Positions 14,811-24,278 are shown, numbered from the stretch's first letter. The stretch: DNA of 42,141 nt from an uncultured Blautia sp. (GCA_900542045.1 UQMI01000032.1:1-42141); one strand, 5' to 3'. Translations and numbers: made by a program. The notes: generated by a model not told the origin, from the sequence alone.

Positions 14811-15578
14811 TCAGGTTCCTGCAACCCTGAATTTGTAGTGCTTCCGGCACCACTCTGTATACACGCGGTTTAATGTAAAAGACATAATAGCCAGAATATT
14901 GGCACGTATGGTTTCCCCCGGCCAGGTGGCATATATTTCGCTGGATGCCACGTTTTTGATATAATCCTTAAATCGCACATAATAGTCCTGGGCCGCCGCA
15001 TCACTGGGAGGACCATCGTGTACCACAACATATTCCGGCACTACCACACGACTTAGTACGATTTCTCCGGTCTCGCTGATGGGCTTGATTTCAGCTTCCG
15101 GTTCCTTCGGGGGATATACCCCATATAAGGTATGGTCAGGTATCACAATATCCTCAAATTTCTGTCCCGCAGTGATCAGACGAAGCTGCACCGGCTGAAT
15201 GGAAAAGCTTTCCGGCAGCAGCTCCGATCCGGTAATATCCACCGGTTCATAGCCAGGCGCCGTGACCCGAATCGCATATTCTGCATAAGGACGGAATTCC
15301 GATGGCTCCAAACTGTATTCCAGCGGCGGAGCAGGCAGAGAAATTGTCGGCGTATGTCCGGAACTGTCCGTAGTCAACTGCTCCGCAGGACTTTCCGGAT
15401 CATCAGAATACATGATCTCTACGGTTGCCCCTTCCACCGGAAAATTCTGCTCAGACACCACATCGATCCGCAGCTGTCCTTCGTCTGTCTGTTCTGCGGC
15501 CGGTTCCTGCTGCATCATCCGCATCCAGCCGGCCCGGGTATCATACTTATTGATATCAAAATTCATAAGCATCCCCAT
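14811..15578 (-). pseudogene. Truncated peptidoglycan-binding family protein (N-terminal part only)
   Basis: The frame encodes about 255 residues and resembles the N-terminal part of Lachnospiraceae cell-wall proteins that carry a carboxypeptidase-like regulatory domain (residues about 30-130), a segment with VVVPEYVVVHDGPPSD and YVRFKDYIKNVASSEIYATWP, then ETIRANILAIMSFTLNRVYTEW. In the family this region is followed by a long domain and a C-terminal PG_binding module. Here the reading diverges right after TEW and stops a dozen codons later, so the gene is cut. Continuing in another frame gives a protein-like tail (see the finding on this junction). Start is 15578 or 15566; both have modest ribosome sites. 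Confidence 0.65.
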
Positions 15579-15657
15579 AGTCTCTCTTTCATAACATCCT
15601 ATGCCAGGCCCGGAAATCTCATTCGAAATTTTAGCGGTATGGATCTTCCTGTCACTC

Positions 15658-15690
15658 AAAAACGGGACATGCCGCTTCAGACATATCCCG
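15658..15690 (-). terminator. Terminator of the rseP operon
   Basis: Minus-strand CGGGATAT pairs with ATGTCCCG (15683-15690 with 15663-15670, one G-U pair) and is followed by TTTTTG. It separates rseP from the truncated gene. Confidence 0.75.
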
Positions 15691-15757
15691 CATAAAAATT
15701 TTTTCAGCTTTATCCGAATTTTTCGTTCCCGAAACTTCGGAAATCTTTATTTCTTCT

Positions 15758-17041
15758 TTAAAAAATGCGCATGATGTCATTGTACATGACTACTACCATC
15801 AGCACCATTAAAAACATAAAGCCCACAAAATGTACCATGCCTTCGATCCTCTGGTTCACCGGCCGCCTTCGTATTGCTTCAATGATATAGAACACCAGCC
15901 GGCCTCCATCCAGTGCCGGCAGCGGCAGAAGATTCATGACACCCAGGTTTGCGGAAAGAAGTATGGCAATATTAAGCATGTTCATCCATACCATGGTCGT
16001 TCCCATGCTCTTACTCTGTTCATAGGTATCTCCGATCACATCCACGACACCCACAGGGCCGGACAGGTCCTGTACTCCAAACTGCCCTGTCACCAGTTTG
16101 CCGAGACTCAGAATTGTGGTCCGAATCCAGTATTTCACTTCAATCAGACTGTATTTCACCACATTCCAGCCGGAGGTTTTCTCAGAAGCCAGATTATAGG
16201 CAAAATCCAGGTTCACCGCCTCATAAACCTTCGGCGTGATTGTCACAGTATAGCTTTGTCCTTCCCTCTGGTAGGTAATTTCCACTGGTTCCGAAGAAAG
16301 CGGATGCTCTTCAATATACTGATTGTAAGCCTCTCCATCCGGAATCTCCACACCATTAATAGCTGTGATCACGTCTCCTTCCTGCAGGCCGGCCTGCTCC
16401 AATGGCATATCCGGAATCAGCGATTCCACCACCATACTGCTGATATCTGTCCTCTGGAATCCCAGCAGATAACTTCTGTCCACCAGGGGCTGATAGGTGA
16501 TTGTATGCTTTTCGCCATCTCTTTCATAGGTCAGGGTAATGGGTTCATTTTTCAATTCATTCAAGGCAAAATACGTATACAGATCATTTCCAATATCCAC
16601 ATCATACCCGTTAAACTCTGTGATGATATCCCCTTCCTGCAGGCCCATCTCCTGAGCAGGTGAATTTTCCGCAAATTCCACTACCCTCGCCGGTACGTAT
16701 CCGATGGTAGCAATAATGATCAAAGCCAGCAGAAATGCCAGAATAAAATTGAAAATAGGTCCGGCTGCCACAATGGACATCCTGGCCCAAACAGATGCGC
16801 CGTTAAATGTGCCTGGAGACACATCTTCCTCATCTTCCCCCAGCATGGCACAGGAACCGCCAAAAGGCAGCAGCTTCAGGGAATATCTGGTTTCTCCCTT
16901 TACGGTACTTAAAAGCCTGGGACCCATTCCCAGGGAAAATTCTGTCACTACTACATGATTTTTCTTTGCCAGAAGAAAATGCCCCAACTCATGAAATAAG
17001 ATAATGGCGCTGAAAATCAAAATTGCAATGACAATCCTCAA
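15758..17041 (-). CDS. rseP: Site-2 protease RseP/RasP
   Basis: This 427-residue zinc metalloprotease cuts membrane-embedded substrates such as anti-sigma factors and signal peptide remnants. HELGH (H17, E18, H21) lies in the first membrane helix, and the third ligand is in NLLPLPALDGG near the C-terminus. Two PDZ-like domains are visible between them, with LQEGDIITEFNG and LQEGDVITAING, as in E. coli RseP and unlike the single PDZ of many Bacillus homologs. It starts 1 nt after dxr and ends the cluster, as is common in Clostridia. The product should be a membrane protein with four helices. Confidence 0.95.
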   Translation of the reverse strand: MRIVIAILIFSAIILFHELGHFLLAKKNHVVVTEFSLGMGPRLLSTVKGETRYSLKLLPFGGSCAMLGEDEEDVSPGTFNGASVWARMSIVAAGPIFNFILAFLLALIIIATIGYVPARVVEFAENSPAQEMGLQEGDIITEFNGYDVDIGNDLYTYFALNELKNEPITLTYERDGEKHTITYQPLVDRSYLLGFQRTDISSMVVESLIPDMPLEQAGLQEGDVITAINGVEIPDGEAYNQYIEEHPLSSEPVEITYQREGQSYTVTITPKVYEAVNLDFAYNLASEKTSGWNVVKYSLIEVKYWIRTTILSLGKLVTGQFGVQDLSGPVGVVDVIGDTYEQSKSMGTTMVWMNMLNIAILLSANLGVMNLLPLPALDGGRLVFYIIEAIRRRPVNQRIEGMVHFVGFMFLMVLMVVVMYNDIMRIF

Positions 17042-17042
17042 A

Positions 17043-18185
17043 TTACCACCTGCTTTCTATCCATTCATATGTCTCCACCTCTGTTTCCAGAATCTGGGAA
17101 AGTCCGGGAGACTCTATTACTCTATGCCGTTCCATGGCACTTGCGATCACATCATAAATATCCAGGAAACCAATCTCACCCCGGAGAAATTTGGCCACAG
17201 CCCGTTCATTGGCTGCATTAAACACTGTGGGCATAGAGCCACCTGTCCTGGAGGCTTCCACTGCCATGGGCAGACCCAGGAACGTTTCCACATCCGGCTC
17301 TTCAAAGGTCAGTGTACCCAGCTTTGCAAAATCCAGCCGTTCGCCGGACAGATATCTCCTCTGGGGATAATATAGCGCATACTGAATGGGAAGACGCATA
17401 TCTGGCGTACCCAACTGTGCCATAACGGCTCCGTCTGCAAATTCTACCATGGAATGAATAATGCTTTTCGGCTGAACCACCACCTGGATCCGATCCACAT
17501 CTACTCCGAAAAGCCATTTTGCTTCCATCACTTCCAGTCCCTTGTTAACCAGAGTGGCAGAATCTATGGTGATTTTCTGTCCCATGGACCAGTTAGGATG
17601 CTTCAGCGCATCTTCCACCGTTACTCCGGCCAGTTCATTCCGCTTTTTTCCCCGGAATGGGCCGCCGGAGGCAGTAATCCATAATTTTTCGATTTCTTTT
17701 TGTGTTTCCCCGTTCAGGCACTGAAAGACAGCACTGTGTTCGCTGTCCACCGGCAGGATCTTCACCTGATGTTCCTGCGCCAGCGGCATGATCAGGTGTC
17801 CCGCCGTCACCAGGGTTTCTTTATTGGCCAGGGCAATATCCTTCCCGGCCTGTATCGCTTCCATAGTTGGCCTTATGCCTATCATACCCACAATGGCCGT
17901 CACCAATACTTCCACATCTGCCATAACAGAAAGCTCCAGCAGACCATCCATCCCTGCAGCAACTTTCGTATCTGTGTCCGCAATCCGCACTGCCAGATCT
18001 CTGGCAGCCTGCTCTTCCCACACAGCCACCAGCCGTGGTGAGAATTCCCGAACCTGTTCTTCCAGCTTCCTGACATTCCTTCCTGCACTGATACCTGATA
18101 TCCGAAGATCCCCGTTGGCCCGCACCACATCCAGCGTTTGGGTTCCAATGGAACCGGTGGATCCCAAAATGGCAATATTTCTCAT
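17043..18185 (-). CDS. dxr: 1-deoxy-D-xylulose-5-phosphate reductoisomerase
   Basis: This 380-residue enzyme converts DXP to methylerythritol phosphate with NADPH, the committed step of the MEP isoprenoid pathway. The N-terminal Rossmann motif is GSTGSIGTQTLDVV. The NKET and PVDSEHSA segments and SGGPFRG match active-site regions, and the MEAKWLFG and VQPKSIIHSMVEF blocks are conserved. GGAGGA lies 6 nt before the ATG. It is tightly packed between cdsA and rseP. With uppS nearby, the operon links isoprenoid supply to cell-wall carrier synthesis. Confidence 0.97.
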   Translation of the reverse strand: MRNIAILGSTGSIGTQTLDVVRANGDLRISGISAGRNVRKLEEQVREFSPRLVAVWEEQAARDLAVRIADTDTKVAAGMDGLLELSVMADVEVLVTAIVGMIGIRPTMEAIQAGKDIALANKETLVTAGHLIMPLAQEHQVKILPVDSEHSAVFQCLNGETQKEIEKLWITASGGPFRGKKRNELAGVTVEDALKHPNWSMGQKITIDSATLVNKGLEVMEAKWLFGVDVDRIQVVVQPKSIIHSMVEFADGAVMAQLGTPDMRLPIQYALYYPQRRYLSGERLDFAKLGTLTFEEPDVETFLGLPMAVEASRTGGSMPTVFNAANERAVAKFLRGEIGFLDIYDVIASAMERHRVIESPGLSQILETEVETYEWIESRW

Positions 18186-18198
18186 ATGCTTCCTCCGT

Positions 18199-18987
18199 TT
18201 ACATCATCATAACAGATAAATAAAAAATGATGGGGGCAGTAAAGATCACACTGTCAAACCGATCCAGAATGCCGCCGTGCCCAGGGATCAAATGTCCATA
18301 ATCTTTAATATCCCGATTTCTTTTGATCGCAGATGCGGCCAGATCTCCTACCATAGAGATCAGCGCACCAATCCCGCAGATCATGGCATAAGCTTTTATA
18401 TCGCCTCCGGCAGCAGCTCCAAAAACAGCTCCCAGCAAAGCAGCTCCCACTACACCGCCCACAGCGCCTTCCACGGATTTCTTAGGACTTAATACCGGAG
18501 CCATCTTATGCTTTCCAATAAGGACTCCCACACAGTATGCACAGGTATCACATCCCCAGGAACACAAAAAAATCAGCCAGACATGCCAGATACCATCTTC
18601 CAGGCTTCGGGTCAGATAAATGAAAGAAAGCATTACCGCCACATAAATAATCCCGAAGTAAGCGGCCATCACCTGTTCTGCCCGAAATCTTGGATACGTA
18701 AATACATAAACGCACATACACAGTACCAGTGCCAGAAGCAGCGCCGGCATGGCAAAGCTCTGAAAATCCAGGAGAATCATCACATAATAGAGGATTGCTC
18801 CGGCATAGCCTGCAATTTCCAGCATATGAAAAGTATTTTCCCGCACTCCCATTGCACGGTACAGCTCCTGCATCCCGATCAGAGAAACACCCAGAAGAGT
18901 AACAAACAGCACGATTCCTCCGCTTCCTATCGTTAACAGAGCAATCAGCACCAGAACGATTCCACTCATAAGTCTGGTTTTAAACAT
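18199..18987 (-). CDS. cdsA: Phosphatidate cytidylyltransferase
   Basis: This 262-residue integral membrane enzyme makes CDP-diacylglycerol from CTP and phosphatidate. Its C-terminal signature (SPKKSVEGAVGG, then GDLAASAIKRNRDIKDYGHL and PGHGGILDRFDS) contains the metal-binding residues of the Cds family. About eight hydrophobic helices are visible. It starts 2 nt after uppS and is followed 13 nt later by dxr, forming the usual uppS-cdsA-dxr-rseP operon. Confidence 0.96.
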   Translation of the reverse strand: MFKTRLMSGIVLVLIALLTIGSGGIVLFVTLLGVSLIGMQELYRAMGVRENTFHMLEIAGYAGAILYYVMILLDFQSFAMPALLLALVLCMCVYVFTYPRFRAEQVMAAYFGIIYVAVMLSFIYLTRSLEDGIWHVWLIFLCSWGCDTCAYCVGVLIGKHKMAPVLSPKKSVEGAVGGVVGAALLGAVFGAAAGGDIKAYAMICGIGALISMVGDLAASAIKRNRDIKDYGHLIPGHGGILDRFDSVIFTAPIIFYLSVMMM

Positions 18988-18989
18988 CC

Positions 18990-19697
18990 TTACTCCTCCT
19001 TTACTCCCCCATATCTTCTGTCTCTCATATTATACTTCTCAATGGCACGTATTAATTCCTGCCGGTCAAAATCCGGCCAAGTCACATCGGTAAAATAAAA
19101 CTCCGTATAGGCCATCTGCCAAAGCAGATAATTAGAAAGCCTCTGTTCACCGCTGGTCCGGATCATCAGATCCGGATCCGGCAGCCCTGCCGTATCCAGA
19201 TAAGAAGCCACTGTATCCTCTGTGATCTCATCTTCACGAAGTTTGCCCTGTGCACAGTCTCCGGCTATTTTTCGGATTGCCCGGGTAATCTCGTCTCTGC
19301 TCCCATAATTCAGAGCAATCTGGAAGTGCAGTTCATGATACTGACTGGAATGTTCTTCCAGCCTTCTGACACTCTCCTGAATATCAGGATCAAAAGCAGT
19401 AATATCCCCGATTACCCGTACGCACATTTTATTTTTATCTGAAATTTTAATACACTTCTTCAGATAATTGCGGAACAGCTTCATTAACTGGTTCACTTCT
19501 TCTTTCGAACGTTTCCAGTTTTCTGTGGAAAACGCATAAACCGTCAGATATTTTACTCCCAGAGATTTAATATCATCACAGATAGTCTCCAGATTCGCGC
19601 ATCCTTTTACATGTCCGTAACTCCTGGGCATGCCCTTTGCCTTCGCCCAGCGCCCGTTTCCATCCAGAATGATCGCTATATGATTGGGAACATTCAT
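18990..19697 (-). CDS. uppS: Isoprenyl transferase (undecaprenyl diphosphate synthase)
   Basis: This 235-residue cis-prenyltransferase extends farnesyl diphosphate to the C55 carrier used for peptidoglycan and other wall polymers. The catalytic aspartate is D12 in LDGNGRWAKAKG, with the H-V-K-G pattern following and the C-terminal GLPDPDLMIRTSGEQRLSNY block for diphosphate binding. AGAAAGGAAGGA lies before the ATG. The terminator at 19800-19833 lies between frr and this gene, so uppS probably has its own promoter or depends on read-through; no convincing promoter is visible in the 150-nt gap. Confidence 0.97.
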   Translation of the reverse strand: MNVPNHIAIILDGNGRWAKAKGMPRSYGHVKGCANLETICDDIKSLGVKYLTVYAFSTENWKRSKEEVNQLMKLFRNYLKKCIKISDKNKMCVRVIGDITAFDPDIQESVRRLEEHSSQYHELHFQIALNYGSRDEITRAIRKIAGDCAQGKLREDEITEDTVASYLDTAGLPDPDLMIRTSGEQRLSNYLLWQMAYTEFYFTDVTWPDFDRQELIRAIEKYNMRDRRYGGVKEE

Positions 19698-19799
19698 ATT
19701 TCTGTTCCTTCCTTTCTACCGTTCTTTAAGCATCCATGTATGGGAACGGCCAATTTTTGACCGTCACGTTTTACACAAAATGCTGCTTTGCAATTGCAG

Positions 19800-19833
19800 A
19801 AAAAGGAGAGCCCACACAGATCATGAGCTCCCC
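19800..19833 (-). terminator. Terminator after frr
   Basis: Minus-strand GGGGAGCTC pairs with GGGCTCTCC (9 bp, two G-U pairs) followed by TTTTT. It lies between frr and uppS and may attenuate transcription into uppS. Confidence 0.65.
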
Positions 19834-19849
19834 CCTGCTGCTTAACTCT

Positions 19850-20401
19850 TTATACGGTCAGGATTTCTTTCGACTTCTTATCTACAGTTACATCCACATC
19901 TTTGACATATTTATCTGTGGACTTCTGGATCTTTGTCTCCAACTCCTTGATCTCATCTTCCGATACGTCTTCCTTGGCCAGCTTCTTAAAGGAATCGTTG
20001 GCGTCACGACGGATATTTCTTATGGCAACTTTAGCAGCCTCTCCCTTTTTCTTAACATCCTTCACCAGTTCTTTTCTGCGCTCTTCCGTCAATTCCGGGA
20101 ATACAAGGCGAATCATCTTACCGTCATTGCTGGGGTTCAGTCCCAAATCAGAAGTAAGGATGGCTTTCTCAATCGCTTTGATCAAACTGGATTCCCAAGG
20201 CTGAATCTGGATCATTCTTGCTTCTGGCACTGTAATATTTGCCACCTGCTGAAGCGGAGTAGGAACTCCGTAATAATCTACGGTTATCTTATCCAGAATA
20301 TGCGGATTGGCACGGCCGGCCCGAATAGTTGCCAGTTCCCCTTCCAGATTATTCAGCGTTTTCTGCATCTTGTCTTCATACTTCTTAATTCGATCATCCA
20401 T
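19850..20401 (-). CDS. frr: Ribosome recycling factor
   Basis: This 183-residue protein splits post-termination ribosomes with EF-G. The N-terminal helix is [16 protein letters not shown], followed by IRAGRANP, the PLQQVANI hinge region and the C-terminal long helical bundle with [12 protein letters not shown]. Length equals the family norm of about 185. It follows pyrH by 27 nt, the standard pyrH-frr order. Confidence 0.97.
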   Translation of the reverse strand: MDDRIKKYEDKMQKTLNNLEGELATIRAGRANPHILDKITVDYYGVPTPLQQVANITVPEARMIQIQPWESSLIKAIEKAILTSDLGLNPSNDGKMIRLVFPELTEERRKELVKDVKKKGEAAKVAIRNIRRDANDSFKKLAKEDVSEDEIKELETKIQKSTDKYVKDVDVTVDKKSKEILTV

Positions 20402-20428
20402 AGTGTTCTCTCCCTCTCCTGATTCTTT

Positions 20429-21124
20429 CTACACAGTCACCTTTGTGCCTGTGAAATTCCCGTTGATCGTATTTACAATGCTGTTCTCTTCTTCCAGAGC
20501 AAATACAAGCATGGGCATTTTGTTCTCCATACACATAATCGAAGCCGTCATATCCACTGCTGCCAGTTTCCGGGCAATGACTTCATCAATGCTGATCTCC
20601 TGGTATTTCTTTGCATCGGGATTCGTCTTCGGATCACTGTCATAAATTCCATCCACAGCCTTGGCCAGCAGGATTGCCTCTGCCTCTATCTCAATTGCAC
20701 GCAGTACCGTGGCTGTATCCGTTGAAAAATACGGATGACCGGTTCCTCCTGCAAAAAATACGATCCGATTATGCCGAAAACTGCTTTCAACTGCATCCTT
20801 AGAATACAGCTTTGTAAATGCACCGCAGGTAAACGGGGTAAATATATCTGTCTTCAGGCCCACATACCTGCAGATATCAGAAACATAAATACAGTTCATC
20901 ACCGTTGCCAGCATTCCGATCTGATCTGCTTTATTCCGGTCAATGGTCTCGCTGGTCCGGCCTCTCCAGAAATTGCCGCCGCCGATCACGATTCCGATCT
21001 GGCATCCGCCGTCTGCCACTGTCTTGATCTGGCGCGCCACTGAAAGCACTGTCTCCTCATCGAAACCTGTCTTCCTGGGCCCTGCCAGAGCTTCTCCACT
21101 TAACTTCAACAATACTCGCTTCAT
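20429..21124 (-). CDS. pyrH: UMP kinase
   Basis: This 231-residue hexameric UMP kinase makes UDP for pyrimidine nucleotide supply. The N-terminal KLSGEAL and the GGGNFWRG motifs bind phosphate, and the TGHPYFSTDTAT block matches the substrate site. GGAGG lies 6 nt before the ATG. It lies downstream of an acidic lipoprotein gene by 16 nt, with which it appears to share a promoter; rpsB and tsf, the usual partners, are absent here. Confidence 0.96.
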   Translation of the reverse strand: MKRVLLKLSGEALAGPRKTGFDEETVLSVARQIKTVADGGCQIGIVIGGGNFWRGRTSETIDRNKADQIGMLATVMNCIYVSDICRYVGLKTDIFTPFTCGAFTKLYSKDAVESSFRHNRIVFFAGGTGHPYFSTDTATVLRAIEIEAEAILLAKAVDGIYDSDPKTNPDAKKYQEISIDEVIARKLAAVDMTASIMCMENKMPMLVFALEEENSIVNTINGNFTGTKVTV

Positions 21125-21140
21125 TTTATCCTCCAGTATC

Positions 21141-22127
21141 TTATTCTACTGCTATGATCGTCTCAGAACCGTCATCATTCTGTGTTGTATATACAGTAAA
21201 TCCGTCGTAATAATGGTATCCCACACGATTGCCCGTACCGGGATCGGTGTCATACTCGTCCCCTTCCGGACTTCCGATCTCCGGATCATCAATCATCTGA
21301 TCCAACGTCTTTCCGATATAGCCGGAAGCAATCTCTTTCACATCGTCAGCCGGCAGCGGTTCCGATACCGTTGGCGTCGGAGTAGCCGTTGGTTCCTCTG
21401 TAACCGTAGGTTCCGGTGTGGCCGTTGGTGTAGGAGTCTCCGTAGCCTGTGTATCTTCCTCATCCTCACCGGTATCGGAACTGGAATCAGAACTCAGGCC
21501 CATACGCTCTCTGGCTGCAGCCAGGGTACTCACTTCCTGCTTGGTAGATGTGTTTGTATAAGTTACATAGGGTACACCATCATTGTCAATATGCAGAACA
21601 ATATTGTCTGTAACCGTCAGATCCAGATTACGGAAATAACAGTTTTCCGAAGCATCCATACCTTCAAAAGCAACCTGCAGATCATAATCCTTGATCGCGT
21701 TACCGGATGTGTCCTTGTTATCCTTATCGTAATACAGCAGAGCCATCTCATTGTCTTTCAGCGTAAAATCGCCCTGGATCAAATCAGATCCCCAACTCTC
21801 GCCTTCATAATCCTCATCTGTATTCTCATCCGAAGAAGGTGTCGGACGCATATAGAATTCCGATATCTCCCGTCCGGTTTCATTGGTGATCACCACTTCT
21901 CCTGAATTTGTTGCCTTCGTTCCCAGATACTTGCTGATTTTTGATTTATCAATGGTATTCTCATCTTTCTCCATGGATACCAGATTGGAATCATTTTCAT
22001 CCGGACCTTCACTGATCTCCACGGTTTGGTCTGTATTTTGATCATTCTCCTTATCATTTTTATTGCCACAGCCGGAAAAAACCAAACATGCTGCAACTAA
22101 ACCGGCCAGTAACACATATCTCTTCAT
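21141..22127 (-). CDS. Acidic lipoprotein with Thr-Pro-rich linker
   Basis: This 328-residue protein carries a lipoprotein signal (hydrophobic residues 4-16, then FSGCGN with the modified Cys at 20). It is rich in Asp/Glu, holds a Thr-Pro-Glu linker (about residues 228-260) and ends in a small domain (SGYIGKTLDQMIDDPE...YHYYDGFTVYT). It should be anchored outside the membrane. I do not recognise the N-terminal domain. GGAGGAG lies 7 nt before the ATG. It probably shares its transcript with pyrH and frr through the promoter at 22249-22276, an unusual arrangement for a surface protein. Confidence 0.8.
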   Translation of the reverse strand: MKRYVLLAGLVAACLVFSGCGNKNDKENDQNTDQTVEISEGPDENDSNLVSMEKDENTIDKSKISKYLGTKATNSGEVVITNETGREISEFYMRPTPSSDENTDEDYEGESWGSDLIQGDFTLKDNEMALLYYDKDNKDTSGNAIKDYDLQVAFEGMDASENCYFRNLDLTVTDNIVLHIDNDGVPYVTYTNTSTKQEVSTLAAARERMGLSSDSSSDTGEDEEDTQATETPTPTATPEPTVTEEPTATPTPTVSEPLPADDVKEIASGYIGKTLDQMIDDPEIGSPEGDEYDTDPGTGNRVGYHYYDGFTVYTTQNDDGSETIIAVE

Positions 22128-22248
22128 AATTACACTCCTCCTTGTAATTACCGGACAGAACCTGCTCCTTCACTGCATTCGCAATCCTGTCCAAAATCCA
22201 GGGAATCTGAAATGCACAGGCTCCCCCTGTTTCAATTCCTATACCTCA

Positions 22249-22276
22249 ATTATATCTGCAATCCGTTTCTTGTCAA
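22249..22276 (-). promoter_or_regulatory. Sigma-A promoter of the lipoprotein-pyrH-frr operon
   Basis: TTGACA (22271-22276), 16-nt spacer and TATAAT (22249-22254) on the minus strand. The start near 22242 leaves a leader of about 115 nt, in a gap (22128-22350) without other genes. Confidence 0.75.
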
Positions 22277-22350
22277 CCAATTCCGTATATTTCATACATT
22301 TTTAAGACTTCCTTTTCAGAGATTTTTTTCCTTTTATCCATAGTCCATTC

Positions 22351-22385
22351 ATGCAAAAACGCCGCGAAAATGCGGCGTTTTTTAT
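22351..22385 (-). terminator. Terminator of the NlpC/P60 gene
   Basis: AAAACGCCGC (22356-22365) pairs perfectly with GCGGCGTTTT (22372-22381) around a 6-nt loop, with T-runs on both sides, so it works in either direction. Confidence 0.88.
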
Positions 22386-22398
22386 TTTCAAAGAAAAA

Positions 22399-24171
22399 TT
22401 AATTGTTATTCTCCTGCAGCAGCTGCGTCCAGCTATTCCCGGCTGCTTTTTCAACAATCGAAGTATTTTCTTCCGTTTCTTTCTCAAGTTCTTCCTGGCT
22501 CGGGTAGCAGGACGGCTGTCTGATGTAACGGAAAGAAGACGAGTAGGCTTCTCCCACAGTCACACCGTTCTTGCTGGAAGAGCAGTGTACAACGATCCAG
22601 TCTCCGTTATCTGTCTGCCCGCAGATAATTCCCACATGGTTATCGCTTCCGCCTTCCGGACCTCTCTGGAATACCAGGTCTCCCGGCTGTGCTTCTTCTT
22701 CACTGATGGTCAGGGCGCTGTTCCACTGATCAGTGGTTCCGTCACCGATCTGCGCTGCAATGGATGTATCCTGATAACCATTGATAAATGCCCATGTGAC
22801 AAAACCGCTGCAGTCCAGTCCATACGCTCTTACGGAACCTGTGGTCCGGCTGCCTTCCGCACCAACCGTCATGGCATTTCCCCAGGAAGAATCCCAGCCA
22901 ATGGCCGTGGATTTGCCTCCCCAGAAATATCCTACCTTGCCCACCAGGGAATAGGCGGCTGTAATCACGTTCACTCTTTCTTCCGATACATCCTCGCCCA
23001 CACTCTGACGTACAAAACCTTTGGCGCCTGTAACAGTGGCACAAAGCAGCATACAGTCTGTTTCCACGTATTTGCGAAGGATTTCTCTGTCAGATTTTGA
23101 AATATTTTCTTCTTTTATGTAATCATTAATATGAAGATTCCCGTAACTTGCCTTGGTAATGTCTTTGGAATCCCTGATCACCGGATTCATCCGCGCAAAA
23201 ATATCAGCCAGTTCTTCCTTGGCACTGGCATCCAGCGTATATTCTGTCTTGCCTTCTTTATTCTGCTGATAAACATAAATCGCCAGAATATCCTGCCAGT
23301 TGCGCACCAGGAATTGATCTTTGGAAGAAGTGGTCTTGCTGTTAGTCCTGTCGGAATAATCCACCAGCTTATTCTCTTCTTTATATTCCTCTTCGATCTC
23401 TTCCATTACCTGGGCAAAATCATCCGAAAAAGTCAGATTATAGTTCTCTGCAAGACTGTCCAGATAAAATTCCTTTCCAGCGTGCAGATTTAATGCCGCA
23501 TTCGTCACATAGACAGCCTGCCCTTCCAGAACATCACTGTCAGACTCCTCTGTATCCGTGCTGATATCCACCTGCGGATCTTCCTCTTCTTCCAGATCCT
23601 TCTGGGCATCCTCTTCCGCTTTCAGCATTTCAAGGCTGCTCTCTGCCTGAACCAGAATATCATAATTTGTCACCAGTTCTTTTTCCTCGGCAGTTAATGT
23701 TTCATACAGCGAGCGAATTTCTACAATGGTATCTTCCATCTCCAGAGTAATCTCACCCAATCCATCCAGCTGCGTAATAATCCACGCAACCTTCTCTTCT
23801 CCGGGGCTGTCCGGATCCGGGGTTTCTCCGGGATCTGGTGTCGGCGTCGGAGTCGGTGTCTCCGGCTCTCCGGGATCTGGTGTCGGCGTCGGGGTCGGTG
23901 TCTCCGGCTCTCCGGGATCTGGTGTCGGCGTCGGAGTTGGTGTCTCCGGCTCTCCGGGATCTGGTGTCGGCGTTGGAGTCTCTGATTCTCCCGGGTCCGG
24001 CGTCGGCGTTTCTTCTGCTGCGCCGGAATCTCCGGAACTTTCATCCTCCGCTGCAGCCTGCTCTTCCTGAGCCGCCGCCGAAGCTCCCAGAACCTGTACC
24101 GGGCCAGAGGACATAACCATCACCGATATCATAGTAATGCATAATAGCTTTGTAAGATACTTGTTCTTCAT
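22399..24171 (-). CDS. Secreted NlpC/P60 cell-wall hydrolase with Pro-Thr-Pro repeat
   Basis: This 590-residue exported protein has a signal peptide (residues 1 to about 30), an acidic low-complexity region, a repeated Glu-Thr-Pro-Thr-Pro block (about residues 60-120) that may span the wall, a coiled-coil helical domain, and a C-terminal NlpC/P60 cysteine peptidase. The catalytic Cys is C454 in LDCSGFV, followed by SDNHVGII and WIVVHCSSS with the His residues. It should cut peptide stems of peptidoglycan. It has its own promoter (24314-24342) and long leader, and ends in a terminator. A 42-bp DNA repeat encodes the Pro-Thr region. Confidence 0.9.
   Translation of the reverse strand: MKNKYLTKLLCITMISVMVMSSGPVQVLGASAAAQEEQAAAEDESSGDSGAAEETPTPDPGESETPTPTPDPGEPETPTPTPTPDPGEPETPTPTPTPDPGEPETPTPTPTPDPGETPDPDSPGEEKVAWIITQLDGLGEITLEMEDTIVEIRSLYETLTAEEKELVTNYDILVQAESSLEMLKAEEDAQKDLEEEEDPQVDISTDTEESDSDVLEGQAVYVTNAALNLHAGKEFYLDSLAENYNLTFSDDFAQVMEEIEEEYKEENKLVDYSDRTNSKTTSSKDQFLVRNWQDILAIYVYQQNKEGKTEYTLDASAKEELADIFARMNPVIRDSKDITKASYGNLHINDYIKEENISKSDREILRKYVETDCMLLCATVTGAKGFVRQSVGEDVSEERVNVITAAYSLVGKVGYFWGGKSTAIGWDSSWGNAMTVGAEGSRTTGSVRAYGLDCSGFVTWAFINGYQDTSIAAQIGDGTTDQWNSALTISEEEAQPGDLVFQRGPEGGSDNHVGIICGQTDNGDWIVVHCSSSKNGVTVGEAYSSSFRYIRQPSCYPSQEELEKETEENTSIVEKAAGNSWTQLLQENNN
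23828..23989 (-). repeat. 42-bp tandem repeat encoding Pro-Thr-Pro units
   Basis: Units start at 23828, 23870, 23912 and 23954, each 42 bp and almost identical; the fourth is shorter (36 bp) and decays. Each unit encodes 14 residues rich in Glu, Thr, Pro and Gly. Unit number probably varies by slippage between strains. Confidence 0.85.
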
Positions 24172-24251
24172 TTAAAACAGTGCTCCCTTCAGTCTCAAAC
24201 AACAGCCTTTATCCCCTCTATATAAAGACTTTCCTTTCTATCCTTATATCA

Positions 24252-24278
24252 TCCAGACCGTATCATCTGCGGTCCGGA
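24252..24278 (-). promoter_or_regulatory. Leader hairpin upstream of the NlpC/P60 gene
   Basis: TCCAGACCG (24252-24260) and CGGTCCGGA (24270-24278) form a 9-bp stem (one G-U) in the roughly 135-nt leader. It has no U-run. A role in stability or translation is inference. The rest of gap 24172-24471 holds only this leader and its promoter. Confidence 0.4.

Noticed and set aside
1..14840. Complete prophage
   Set aside because: No capsid, terminase, portal, tail or lysis genes; only recombination and replication-type genes are seen.
23828..23989. Tandem repeat as a CRISPR array
   Set aside because: Units are contiguous with no spacers and encode an in-frame Pro-Thr linker; no cas genes are present.
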